Of a stretch of 60,000 bases of DNA, positions 30,101 through 45,100 are shown piece after piece. The notes beneath the pieces are model-generated. The model did not search any database. It was not told the DNA's origin and worked only from the letters and a program-made list of their open reading frames with translations. This DNA comes from Lingula anatina. Lineage: Eukaryota > Brachiopoda > Lingulata > Lingulida > Lingulidae. The number at the start of each line of letters is the position of its first letter. Within the stretch, counting starts at the first letter, position 1. The position numbers and the translations under genes are program-made. The stretch is from the NCBI RefSeq assembly GCF_001039355.2, contig NW_019775385.1:202087-262086 (forward strand), written 5' to 3'.

Positions 30101-33100
30101 ACTTGATCAGACGGTAAACTGGTTATGGAAGGAATCACTGAAAAAAAAATGGCATAATTACTCTCATTGTAAATAACATACTTTACCAAAACACTGCATC
30201 ACAAATTTACTTGCATAAATGAGCTAAAATAAACTTTTATTTCAATGATTTCATTTATCTTTTTTAAGAGAAAAGAGAAGGATCGCGAACAGCATTTTGT
30301 AAAAAAAAAAAAAAAAAAAAGGGGGGGGGGCTGGTATCTAAGCTGAGAGCTGGAAGAGATGTGTCTACACAGACTGTTTTGAAATCCTTGAATTTTAATT
30401 TGCACTTTTTCAGTATAATTTAGCCTTTTGGTCCTTTGAACTGAAATATGACTGCAACTGCAAACATAGCATTTATAACAAACACCTTTAAGCCTTGTCT
30501 AATAAAGCATATTTATGTGTTTTTATTTAAAATGTTGCTGTCAATCATGCAAAGTGCTGCCATCTGTTGGGTTGTTCCCACCTCTTACATTGAGCCTTGC
30601 AGTAGCAGAGATAGTGGCTTGGGCATTGCGGACTTCACATTTGTAGTCTCCCCGGTCTGATTTCCTTATATCTGTGATCATCAGAGACCCTCCAGGGAGG
30701 ATAGTATACCTGGCATTTCTTTCTACTAATGCTGTTCCTTTAAACCACCTGGTTTCAGGCCTGGGATATCCTGACGAAGTGCAATCCAGGCGGACGTTTT
30801 CATGTTCTACCGCATCGTAATCTTCTGGTCTGCTTATAAATGTAGGAGCAGCTAAAAGATTGCGTTAAATTATACATTAGGTCTAACATAGAAAATGGAT
30901 AAACTGGATAAATGCATTCTATAAATTTGTATTTCTTGATCTTTAAGTTTAGAATATTATAGTCATTTTGAATTTTTTTACCTCATATCATTCAATTGTT
31001 ACTTCTGTCACTTCTATCATTTTGTTCCATAGGTATGAATTTACCTGGCTGTCTTCTAAAATAGCGTACTTCAGCTTTGTGACTTTTCACCTCTCCAGCT
31101 TCATTCCTAGCCATGCACTCATAGATCCCTTGATCTACATCTTGTGCACTCTTTATCATCAAGGTTCCATCTTCTAGGAGTTTGTATCTGTCATTCTCTG
31201 CAGCAGCTGTGGTGGGAATCTCATTGCTGAAAAGATAAAATATTTCTTGATAACAAGGAATGGCAGGATCTGCTTTTTCTTTATTAGTAGAAATAAGGTC
31301 CGGTTTTACTTTATCATCTTTTTTTTATTACAAAATTTCATTTTATAGCAAAACTTACTCATTATGAATCCATGTAATTTCGGGGTTAGGGTCCCCGTCT
31401 GCTCTACACTGCAGATACACCGTGTTTCCAAATGTTATGTCTACATCAGTGGGCTCTCTTGTAAGGACAGGTTTTTCTGAAAAGGAATGGCAACATCAAA
31501 TTACCAAACAGACATGCGACAAGTTATCAAAACCGCAGGTTTAAAATAAAGTTTGCCAAAAAATGTAAATAACTAATTGAATTCAAATAACACACTTTGA
31601 TAAATTGATAAATCAATTCAGCTAGAGTGTAAGCAATTTAATCTACACTTATACAAGAAGATGCCAACTTAATAGAAAATGACTGTTAGACAGAACAACT
31701 TAGAAAGTAAAGTTGAGAAGACTAAGGCCTTTTCTTTGAGAAATTTGTAATTAAAAAAAGTCATACTAACTGCAGTGAAAGTCTCCTTTCTCCACACTCA
31801 TGATAGACTTCCCTTGTAGCTTGGCAGGGTATTCACATGTGGCGGCCGCCTGAGTGCTGCCCCTCTTGTCCTTCAACATTTCTGCCAGCCACATCATCTG
31901 GCAGTCACACACCAATGCATTAGAGTCAAGTCGTCTGAAAATATCAGGTAGCATTTCGATATATAACCCTATAAATTGTATGAAAAAATAGCTGTAACTT
32001 ACTAAAAATCACCATCTTCAAACCTTTCATTAAAAATATTATATTCAAAAGTTTCGTCTACAGAGCTTTTTAGAAAATCTACAGGAAACTACTAATAAAG
32101 AGGAACATACAAGATTGCAGATAATAAATATCACAAAGCTTCAGACTGCAAATTAAAGGCACTGTTTACCAACTCAACTGAATCGTCTGGGTCTTTTATG
32201 TTTGCAAATGTTCGTAACCTCACAGGTTTTAAAAGGTGGCCATGCATTACGATTAACAGGTAATTACTGTGACAAATGCTCGAATTTCTCCAAGCATTTC
32301 CTCTAGCAAGCAGACTTAACACTGTGCTGCCTCAGGTAACCATTGTATTTCCTTGCTTCTTGTCTCAAGGACCATTCCTCAATGCCAAGACACCGTGTTA
32401 TGAGTCAGCTTAAGGCTCTCTTTCATTATATCTGACACTCTTATGAATCTATCCGAAACCTTTTTTTTTTTTAAACGTTTTTACTGTAATTCTATGCCTA
32501 TCAGAACTCCTAATTCCCCTGAGATATTATAGGGTAGAGAAGTCTTAAAATTGAATTCCTTGTGAATGACAGTTTGATTTATGAGAAAAAAGCACACTGA
32601 TACAGTATCAAATTGCTAATTGTGGACCGTACCAAAATGTAGAAGGCATTTGAAATTCCCATTGATCATGAATTTAGATGGACAATATGCTACCAAGGGA
32701 ATAATGATTGACACAGATACAATCTAACTTTTTTTTTGCAAAAATTCTTAACATCCTAGCATCCTTGAAAAATCCTTATCCAACATATCTAACCCTGCCT
32801 CATTCTAACCGACATTAATCATCTTCTAATTACCCCAAAGCCTACACCATTATATACTGTTGTATCAACATTCTTGATAGATAAAATGTCGAAAGACATT
32901 CTCCAAGGTTTATCTGTCTGATGATCAGAACATGCCTGATTTATTTCTTTGGGGAGACTTCAAGGTGACCCATATCCTGGGGACATGCCCGTAATAAGGA
33001 CATTAGTGTCAGAGAAACAGTTAAAAACATTAACAACTGGAAAAGAAGGACATTTATTCACACACAGAAGGCAAATCAGTAAAATTCACATTACATTAGA

Positions 33101-36100
33101 TTTAAAGAACTCATTGATGAAGCCAAAAAAGGGTTGAATTTAAGGGTCTATTCGTTGGAATTTTGCTTGACGAGGTTCACTGCATTTGTGCACATAGTAT
33201 GTTTAATATGGGTATGAAGGGCAGTTTTTTTTCATCATTATTATTTGGACCTTTCTGATTAAACAAAGTTTTACAAGGTGGGTGGTTAACTTTGTACAAC
33301 CACGATTGACAAAATCAATCACTACTCTCTCAAATAACTTTCTCTGATTGTAACCCTTTTAACCTGACTNAGTATGTTTAATATGGGTATGAAGGGCAGT
33401 TTTTTTTTCATCATTATTATTTGGACCTTTCTGATATTATTAAACAAAGTTTCACAAGGTGGGTGGTTAACTTTGTACAACCACGATTGACAAAATCAAT
33501 CACTACTCTCTCAAATAACTTTCTCTGATTGTAACCCTTTTAACCTGACTCTACAACAAAGAAAATATATATATGTTTTCTCCAAGTGAGTACCAGGTTT
33601 GAAAAGAAAAGAGTTTTTTTGTAGATATCACTTCAATTTTTTCTCTTTCTTCTTTGCTTGTTGAGAAGAATTTATCACCAATTCTAAGTTAAACTGGTAT
33701 GACAGTGGTAGTGCTGTAAACGGGCCATTTAGAGGCCTAATTAGCCATCAGTTACTTCATCAGGCCATTAACCCAGTTTTCCTACATAAAAATATTTCCA
33801 TAACACGCATTACAGCAAATGAGAAAATTTTACAAATTTGTATCAAATGCATTAGTGGAGAATGTACACCCTGCTGCCTGCAGACAAATAAATTAGAGAA
33901 TACATTTACTGAAAGGTCAAATGCTCACTGATTACTACCGATTCATAGAAACAAATCACCAACTTGGTTTTATCTAGTCTTAGCTATCAGGCATGGACTA
34001 ACTAACAGCAAGACTCTCCCTAGCTGTATACCTTTTTGTTTGTTTTTCTTTCAATCTGAACAAATCAAATAATGTGCATTTTTACACTTCTGTTTCTGAG
34101 GATGAACACAGAAATACTACTTACAATCTTCTGAGGTTCTTGAGTGGTGCAAATACTCCTCTGGGAAGTCTTTTCAACGCATTGTTATGTAAGAATCTGA
34201 AAAACATGGTAAAAGGTCAAAACACTTTCACATAGGTTTTAAAAGTTAAAAACAACTATAAGCACACATTATATGCTCACTGTTTAATGCAGATGTCAGA
34301 GAAACATGGCAAATCCCAGTTGTAATCAAAGTACAAATTTTGACAAAATTTAATTGTTTACAATGTGTGTGGCAAACACGGAACACACTGATAAAAAGGC
34401 TTATGTTTGGCATTTTCATATTTTTTTGCTCATTTATCTTGAAATAAAATATTGTTCTTCATGGCTAAATTTGAAATATGCCAAATTACCACACACTGTT
34501 TATTTGCAGCACAGACTTTTTTGAGCTGGATTCAACAACTGATGTTTGTGTTAACAATGACCAAGGTACAAGAAACCTAACTGATGTGCACAAAAAAAAG
34601 AAAAAAAAAAGAAAAGAAAAAGAAAGAAAAAAAGAAAAGCACCATCAAAACCAATGGACTCTTTGTGAGTCAGTGCTTTTTCAAGATAAGGTACACTGAT
34701 CTAGAGCCTAAAAACAAAAGCTTTATTGTTAAACATCACTGCAGTGAAACCACATCTCTGTTACTTCATCAGTATGTCAGTGTTTGGTGCCTGTTGGGGT
34801 TATTTAAATACCCATCTCAAAGGATTTAGTGTGAAGTTTTAACTAAATACCACTGCTGATGCTTGTCATTGAACTTGAGCCAAAACAGGGGGGTTGATAA
34901 ACAATAAATTCAGTATAATAAGACAAACAGCCAACTCCGGAAAGAGTTAATGGATAACAGGTCTGGTTAAACAGAAGAGTTAAGTTAAACTAATTGGTGT
35001 GAATACACTATCAGACCACAAAGTTAGTCACATCCTAGTTTCCACAATTCCAGAAAAGACAAAACACAAGTTAACATCAACTAAAAGTTAAACCTTTAGA
35101 ATAAGTCATTGTATTTTAGTTGAAGCGGCCACTGTTTGATACTACAACTACAATGCCTTTTAGTAGAATATAGCAAGGTTAGTGTTACATATTAAATTTC
35201 AATCTAACTCTATAAATATACTCCTCCCTGATATCAGCACTCACAATCTCTCCAGTTTGGGTAGGGTAGCAAATGTGCTTGACTTCAAATCATTTATGTT
35301 GTTAAAATGTAAATACCTGAAAAACAAGAGAAAAGCAAGGCAATAAGCAAATTAAGCACAGTACAGACAAATACTAAGCCTGTATACCTATGTTCACCAC
35401 AGTAAATAATGACTCAAACTGGATCCTAAAGAGTTAACAAAATATCAATTGTGATGTCACTAGTCTTATTTTTTTAACCTTGTGTAAATGCCTCTATACT
35501 GTGTCAAGGCAATAACTTACGGTGATTTTAACTTATAGGGAAACTTACAATAATTAAGTCTTTCTACAAATAATGAGGAATTAGTAGATTTAGTGGGATG
35601 AAAACACATTCCACACCTGTTTCAATAATTTTTGGACTCGTCAACAGAGATTTAATCATATAGAAGCATTTAAACAGTACAGAAGTAAATATATACCCAT
35701 ATATTCACAACAATTTTCAATTCAAACAAATTTATCAAAAACATGTAAATATATCAGAACTTTTGCATCATTTTCTAAAAATAAATAAATAAACAAAATG
35801 ATGATATATGTGACCAAAACAATCATCAAAAAGTCGTTCGTAGCTAATAAATGTATAAGACTACAAGCACAATGTGCAATGTAACTAAATACTAGTAATT
35901 ACTGTGTGAGTGCAGAACAAGCTGCTTGCTACCCTGTAATATGAGGAGCTATCAAGATACCAATAGACTATTTTGGATGCATCAGATTACCTATACCTGG
36001 TGAGGTACATGCACACAGCAGCACATGCAGAAAGGTGAGGTGCAAGAACAGTAGTGCACTATATTTATACCTCAAATATAATATTTTATATGGGAAACAA

Positions 36101-39100
36101 ATGGAATTATTAATATAATTATCATGATTATTTTGAAAATGAAGACCTCTCCTTTATCCACCGATTGTCATCCAAATGTAAACAAAGCACAATTTATTCC
36201 CACCACTTCAACCAGCACTCACAAAAAGGTGTATCTCCCACAGTGTGTTTTCACAATCATACCCTCACATCGCCAACTTTAATTTCCTAAACATATATGA
36301 AAAAAAAAATTCAATTTGTTTAAAAGCATGCCCTGGCAGCTCTTGTAGTTCAGGCATAAACATTTTGCCATTATCCTTTTTTCTGTGGCAAAGTGTGTTG
36401 AATTTACTTTGAGAACTTGAGGGAGATTTTGGTATTGTAAGGTCCCCCACTTTTAAAGCAACTCCTGAAGAGTCTAACACATCCCTCCAGCTGTTCGCTT
36501 CATTTCTGATCCTTGCTCATTATTTTTGGGAATGCCACCAAGCGAGTTTCCTTGAAAAGTGTGACTTAAAGGTTAAGGCATGACTAGGAATGGGTTTTGA
36601 CAGCTCCCTCTGAGGGGGAATAAAGTGGTGTTGTACTGGGAGGTCAAAGGAAAGTGTACGGGTCACTGCAACACTGTATTGACCACTACTTCCCGGTATC
36701 CACAGTCCAGTCAGAACATGGACTTTTAACAGTTTCACAAATGGATAACCATAACTACCAATGAAGGGTTCTTAGTAAGGGTTTGGAGGATATGTTCTTT
36801 GCTGAAACCTGTTGTCTCTATTCTCTACCATATTTGCCATTCATCAAACTTTGGTCGGGAATGCTGTCGCCCTTGAACAATTACCACTTCAATCAGCTGC
36901 ACTTTCAAAAAAAATATTACAGACAGGAGTTGTCAGGTTTTAAGCTAAGAAGGGCAATTGAATTCCACTCAGAAGTATGAAATCTGGGAAAATAACATAC
37001 ACTGTCAGCACTGCTGTGCTGTAATGATTTGCTGATGGCTTCAAAAAGCCTAAAGCAAGTAAAGAAACCGCACAGCAGATGATGTGAAGAAAGATGTCTG
37101 ATAAAATAAGGGCAGACAAATAAACACTTCAGCAATATTTGGCAAATTGTGAGTTTGTTCAGTTTTCTGGTCTTATACATATTTAGTACACTATCAGTAT
37201 GGATATAAAACTTTTAGCAGCTCTGATGAAAAAAAAACTTCTTCAAGTTCCAAAAACCTGCCAGCCACAAGCCAGAGCAGTGAACTGTGTCAAGGGTGGA
37301 GTAGTCTGAACATGTTGCCGTCTCTCCTGAAGAGAAACTAAGGCCACACAAACTGTAACATATTGCCCGTAGCAGTGCAGCTAACACATACTCTGCATAC
37401 TGTGAACACATTGCTGTGGCCTCCTGCAACCCTTCCTAGGCAATGTGTGTATACTTCTATGGTGCTTACATATATTCTTGCATACTGTGAGAAAGTAAGA
37501 AAAAAAAGACAAGAGTTACCTGATGATAAAAAAATACTTACAGTTGTTCCAGATTGTCCAGGCCCTTGAAGGCATTACTGCTGATGTTCTCAATGTTATT
37601 TTTGTAAAGATATCTGCAAAACAAAGAAACGAAATTAATATATTATTTTTTAAATCTGCCTAGGCTAGATTCAGATTTCAATCTTGCCTATGCAAGGTGG
37701 CAATTTCAATTTCGACTAGGCAGATTAAAATATTGCCTGCATTTCAATCTTGCTTGCACATATACTCACTACTGGTAACACAACTTTCCTGTCATATCAT
37801 CAAGCATATCAAACCCACCAAGCTCAATCTGTCAATGATATATTACATATCTTCATGAATATTAAACTGTGACTTTGTAACATAATCCCATATATTCTTT
37901 TGAGAAGCGCACCAAAGTGTGAAATGAAACTACAAACATTGCATATTCCCTCTTATGAATAGTTCAGGCTTTAAAATCCATTTACTTGTCAAATATTATA
38001 CAGAAGAGAAAAAGAAAAAAAGGAGGTTTTTTGGGTAGCTTGTACAAATAATCCAAATATGCCATGTATCAATATTTTGTGTAAACAATTCTTGACTGAA
38101 AAATGACAAATTTTATGGACAGAGAGTTAAGTATGCTATGTTGCTTTGAATATAAAAAATGTGAAGAACTTGAACTAAACAAATAAAAGTGAAGTAACCT
38201 ATAAATCTGCCCCAAGTGTCTAAGTTAAACATAAAACCAGTGAGAACTTCACCACAAAAAACATCAATGATGCATGGAATGTTCACCATGGGCTGTCAGG
38301 GCAATTTGAAAACCTTCCCAATCAGGGGTAAGATTACTTCTTTCATGGCAGATATTGTTACTACATGTTATACACTGTGCAAACAATTTGGGTATTCCAG
38401 GCCTCAAACTGGATTCACAGATTACTTATAATTGCTCTAAAAAGTTGTCTAGCTGGGCATGAAAGAAGTTAATACTGAAAATGCAATTGATAACTTGCCT
38501 ACCATGTAACATGTAATCAAATTATAACTGGAGCAAATCGTGTAAAGCCGACTAAATGTATCAGCACTGCCATACTTCACCTGGGTCCTTTTGGATAAGA
38601 TTAGATGAAAACAAAACACTTATTGTGAGCAGCTTTCACACTACATGAATTCAACGACCAAAAAATGCATGTTTACATTAACAAGCTGAGAACATAGCTT
38701 TTACAACACACACGCACGTGCAGGCACACACACACACATACACGTACAAACATCACACACATCATAACACATCTGTGATGCTTCCTTCACATTGGCAGAT
38801 TTGATTTTAATACTTACAAATAACGAAGTTCAGCAATTCCTTCGAATGCTCCATCTTCTAAAGTTTTGATGTGGTTATTGTTTAAAAGTCTGAAGTACAA
38901 GGATTTTGAAGATCAAAATCTATTAGAAGATAAAAAACATTCTGAATTTAATATGTTGAATAAATTACAAAAATATAAAGCACTTTAAAAATGGACAAGC
39001 AAAAGATATCTACAATCTGATGGAAGGAGATATTAAAACAAAATTTTGGAGATGTATTACATTATATTGTGAACAGATTTACAGTATAAGTAAACTGCAT

Positions 39101-42100
39101 CTAACTTACAGTGTATTAAGGTGTGTCAGACCTGTGAAAGAATTGGGTGGAATGTGTTCTATCTTGTTAAACCTAAGATCTCTGGAAATTAAAAAAAGAA
39201 AATAGCATTAAAAACATACTCAATATATTATTATTTTGAATACAAAGGATCTATATATTTGTTTTGAAATAATTCAAAACAGAAGCCTGTCAGAGAGAAA
39301 TCACAATTTAAAACACAATGGGTTACAGCTGTTGCTATAAGTAAATCAATTTTTTTTTGTCCAGATTTCAGGGTTGCCCACCCCAAGCGCTGAGTGAAAT
39401 CACAGAAATAACGTCAGGTCATGGCAGGTTAATCTGGCATCAGCTTCTCCATTACAAGAACAAAGAATTTCAAATCAGATCATTTAGGTCACAGTGCCGC
39501 ACCAAAATGCTATTACCACCTTGTAAGAATAAATGAACAAGAAATATTTTCTAACTCAGTGCCAGACTTGTCCTTAGCTAGTCCACAAAGTCACTGTGTA
39601 CTTACTTTTACCCCACTTATTTAAGTCTATAGTAATAAATGCCATAATCGAACAAGATTCCTATAAACACTTGAAAAGTCTATTCTGTATTGAATAATAT
39701 ACTTGACAGACCTCCTGAGGTTACCAACAACACTATCACTTGCCTGAGTGTGCACTCTATGGAGCAACATTATAATCTCTACTGATATGGATAAGAACAA
39801 TTTCTACAGATCTAATGTGATTTAACAACAGACAAGCAGATGTGGCCCTGGTGCACAGTTTACAGTCAGAGGGACAAAATGACCACAGGTAACACTATGG
39901 ACTGTTATGTGGTGGCCAAGACAGATGCCTATGAAACCTACTAAGTACAACCTGAAATTGAAAACATACATGGTGTCGTGCAAACTTGGCGATAATAAAG
40001 TACAACTGATAAAAGTAGCTGTCATGTTCTATCAGCATGTTCCACATAAAATATTCCTATATCGTGTCATTTTCTGCAATCATGCCCATGTCAGGTATAA
40101 TATATTGCAAGATACCCAGCATCATGTATGAAAGTCTAACCACAGTCAGAAAAAAACCTTTTTGTTCTTATATCTCAAAACTCAAAATTACCACTCAAAT
40201 CTATAAAACTTTTTCTCTTTTCATAACCCATGCAACAGAATTGTATATTGTAAACATGTCACTTTGAACTCTCTTGAAGTAAACTGGTAGAAAAACTAAA
40301 GACAGATATGTTAATTAAGAGAAAAAAAAAACAGTGGAACAACCAAACGTACATATGTGTTACCCTTTCAATCAAATACAGTATAAAATTGCTAAAAGAC
40401 AAAAAAAAAAATCCAGTTCTTTTTCATTGATATTTAATGTGTACATTTTTGTAAAAATAATCCTCCTGACAAAGCTAATTCAAGAGAAAAACCCACATGT
40501 CTGCCCTGAACCTTCACACTGAAAGCCTGGTTTATGCACACAAAAATGTACCATGAAGTGGACATTTCCCTCTGACAAGACCACTCTTATAAAAATCCTT
40601 TATAAATACTGTGTAAATATAAATGGTAGTGAACTCAAAGCAACCCAGCTTAGCAACCTTTTAGCCTCACCTGAGACTCTGATTATTACAATGACATCAA
40701 TCGAAATTAACCCGAATTAACTGGTATTGTTGTACACTATTATGAGCAAACTTGGGTACATAAAATTTGTGTTTGAATAGCCTTCTAAGAAGGCCATTTT
40801 CAGGCATTTTGATATAAGTTTTATTGAATCATGTTACCTTATTAGGGTTAGCATCTGTAAAATTTAAGTCAATCATTTGTGGTGAGAAACCTTTTCAAAG
40901 TTGTCAACAGAATTTAGGACCCAATAAAAATATGCAGATAGCATCATTGCACTGAATTATACATCTCCAGCTGACATTTACAAGGTGATGATTCACTTGT
41001 TTTCAATACACGACCCTCAAAAAGAAGTTGTTTAAATCTTATTTAAATAGCAGTTGTAATCCAGCAAGAACAAATGTGGCATGTTTTTTCTAGATATGAA
41101 ATAACTATTTGAGCTCTGACCTGAGACCACCAAAAACACACAAATATTATTCTACCCTGGAACAAGAGGTGACTTCTTTCCAATACAAACATCAATCTTA
41201 TGAAGTTCAAAAAGTGTATATATACTGCAAGCTGAACAATTAAATTCCAAATCAAATCTGGAAGAACCGCCTTCTATTACATAAAAAAAAAAAAATGGTA
41301 CACAATATTATAAAATCTCTGAAAACACTCCCAAGACTTTTTACTTAATGTGGATCTCGAAAAAATCAGATTTTGTACAGTGTTTTCTCTGACAAACACG
41401 AGGATCCACATCAATAGAAGTTAAATGCTGTCAATCATCTGAATATTTGGACTCTTTTTATCTATCTATATATAGGGACAGTGTCTGCAGTGAACCTCTA
41501 AAAGTAAAATAAGTTTCTCCATTTGTAATCCCTACTTAAGTTTTTAAAAATAAAATTTTTCTATTCTGCCAGATTACAGTTTATACGTTACATTGTTTCA
41601 AAGAACACAGAGGAGTTAACATTATTGCGAACTCCTTTCAATGTCTCCTACCATATATCACAATAAATCCCACACCCCAAGATAATATTGCACAACTGGA
41701 AAGCTGAGCAAAATGGTTTGAAAATCCATTTTAAATTTTAGATATATTTTGGCAAGTATTCAAAACCCTTCCCCTTTCAATATAATACAAAAAAAGTTTC
41801 ACAAAAAGAATCAAAATTGAAGAGAAAATATTCAACTTAGGTCTTCAATGGTTGGCATTGTTAAAAAGTAATAGTCCAGCCAGCCAGCCAGCCCCCCTTT
41901 AATTATTCCCAGCACTGTCTGTGTTTGGTCTAAACATCTGTGTTCTAAAACATCTAGGAAGTGGGACAAATACAGCCTAAACAGAGAGGCAAATAACTGA
42001 AGTGGTAGGAACTTTATGCCCCACTGACGTCTAAAATCTTTTCCATTCTTTTATAGTGTGCCAGCGTCTCTGAGGAGTACACACAGGGGATACGCTTAAA

Positions 42101-45100
42101 ACGTGACCATATTCTTTGTTCTGTTTACTGGTATGTGAGGCACTTTGCCTTTGAATTTGATCTATTTGGTTAGGAAATCACATTAGGAGTAGACACATTT
42201 GTGAACCACAACATAAGCACCTTGACTACCCACTAGTAAATTGGCCACACATTCCTGTTAGCACTTTCTAACACAAGACTAATTTCATTTTTACTAAGAT
42301 TTAGACCCTGTGACACCCTGTGTTGGGGACACAAAATGACCTTAATTGCTAACTTTCCAGGAAGAATTTCACTGTAACATGTCGAAACTGGAACCAGTAT
42401 ACATACATGAAAACAACTGTTATTTTGTGGAATATGGAAAATTTGGAGCAGATGCCTTGGTGTTCAACAGAAATTTATTGTACAAACAAGTACAGAGACC
42501 AAATTATTACAAACTATTTCCTGTGAAGATTTAACTAAATATCTAAACAGAACTAAACACTGCCCCATTGCCTGCAATAACTTTGTCCTTTGATAGCCAC
42601 ATCCTAACAGCATGAAAAATGTTGACCAAGATTTTGAGTGTTTATATTTGATCAAAAACATAATAACAACCACCTCTCATGGTGTCCAACTCACTTACAC
42701 TTTTTAAGTAAAATCTGCCAAAAACCGTGACAACTGGACCCTGAAATTTGCCTAGTTAGAGGAGGGGGCCTTAAAATTACTGGAAAGTATAATTTGGACG
42801 CCTTGAGCTTTAAAGTTATACTATCTGCGTTTGAAAATGTTATAATGTGCCAAAGTCATTTTCTATTTCTACATGAATTGCAAAGCTACTAGTCTTTCCC
42901 AATTCGAACCTTAAGCCAAAGATTTTTGTGGCAAAATTTTCAGATATGATAAATTTAACTTTGTAAGTGGTATGTAGTGTTAAAAGGTTCATGATGGGGG
43001 TAGTGGTTTGGAGGACAATTACAAAGTACCTCTAGTTTGCTGCTTGTGGTTGGGTTACAGACAATGCTCTTCCTGTGATAAGAAAACTTAAAAACGAGTT
43101 ATCAAAAGGTGAGTCAAATACATGCCATTGAGTTAGCACTAGCTTTGAAATGCATCCATAACTACCAAATCTTTTTGGACACTATAGGCAAAAGAAATTT
43201 GCCAACTATAAAAAAACTTTATCTACCCATCATCCTCTATTGTCAACCATTTAGGTAAAACCAATTATCTTAAGCATCAGCAAATATGTACATACATGTT
43301 TCAAGATTGGGACTGAATCCCTGACTGCATTATGAGTATAGATTATATATAGGATATAGTGTAGATAGTTATAAATGTACTTAATCACCACTTCAGTGGT
43401 GGTTTCGTTTTGCAATAAAGCTTACATCATAATATCATACAGCTTTTTCTCCCCAAAAAACATGGTACCTGTATATGAATTACACAGTTATTAACCCACA
43501 CTGAGCACAGTGCATTTGAGCTCTCCTCAGGTTTGAACCCATTAAAAAAGCTTCCCTTTTTCTGGTATAAGTTACACTGGATTACCATCTAACAAGCAGG
43601 GTAAATAACAAAGGGACAAAAAACTTTGATGGCCAAATCAGTCTTTTCAAAACGTGATCCTTGTGTAACTAAAACACATCTCGGCTTTTGTTGTGTTTTT
43701 TCCACTTCAAAGACAGGGAAGAAGATCCTTTAGATTTTTTCTGCCACCTCTTGACCCTGTGAGTGTGTGAAGTGCTGCTGCAGGCTAATCCAGACACTAA
43801 TACTGTAAGGTGACTTGTCTCTGCACAGGCAGGGCCCCACTGGCACACAGTTGACCAACTAATATATACCCAACCAGATAGCTACTCTCGCCTCTATATA
43901 TAGGGAAGACACTATATATGAAATCAACTGTGAGATTGTTCCCAAAGAATAAGAGAAATGAGAATGATTGTGTAAAATGTTACTGACTTCGTAGAGACAT
44001 GTACAGACTTGTACTCTGTAAATGTATTGTGGTAATAATATTTTTTTGCTCGAACCTAGCATGTCAATCCATTAAAATTACATTTACTCTCTTGGGGCGG
44101 GTTTTGGTTGTGACAAATGAACCTTTCCCTTTAATGAAACACAGATACAAGTGCTGAAAGGTTATTTTTTTCCTGAAATATCAAAGTCTGTATTTTCCAG
44201 AACCTGCCAATCACACACGCCCACCTTAACCACTGTTTTGATCTATGTAATTAGCATGTACTTGACAAAACATACATGCTTAATCGGCATGTCTTATTTA
44301 ATTAACCAAGCTTTTGCTTCATATTGTCGGCTATGTTTATGGTTTTGGTAGGGACCAAACTTCAAAGAGTTCAACATCCTTCCCCAGCAAACCATTTGCA
44401 ATAATTATTAGTGAGTCTTGAGATTCATGTCTTTATTTATCTGAAATATACTCATCTTTGCCAATGTAAAGCATCAGAATTGAGTGCATTATAACCATTG
44501 TTTAAATGTTCTGGGAAATGCAAATGTCACATAAAATAACTGTTTAATTTTATCCCCCCAAATTCCTGTTTTGGCTTCATCTTTCACTATGATTTTTCTC
44601 TGAGTAGAAAATGTTTGTAGAAAAGAATTTTCACAGCTTGCTTATCTGCAGACAATCAATTTTTGGGATCTTTCATTTTGAAATCAAACCCTGGGATGTG
44701 CTTTCCCATAACAAACTTCTAGAGCAGACAGTTCACATACATCTAGATCCATTTCAACTCTAAAATTAGCCTTGAAACATTGAGACTTTTTACAAACTTC
44801 GCCCCTATCTTTTTACAGTTTTCTCTGGATTCCATTACAAGTCTTGACCAAATAATATTTTCAAATCTTTTCTAAACAATTTTTTCAACTTAAAGCATTT
44901 GTCAATTTGAGTTTATATAATAAAGTAAGAACAAATTCACAGCACCCCTTACGCACTCATGGATGAATACCCAAGTGTAAATTGGAAAGAAAAGAGATTT
45001 GTGATGCACTCAGGAAAATACAAATTTGGAGAAAAGAGAATGTTTCCTGTTTGTAATTCCACTGCAGAGAGAAATAAAAGATAACACACCTTTGTCCTGA

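Noticed and set aside
34478-34829. Lysine-rich open frames
   Set aside because: They are created by an A/AG low-complexity tract inside a peroxidasin intron.
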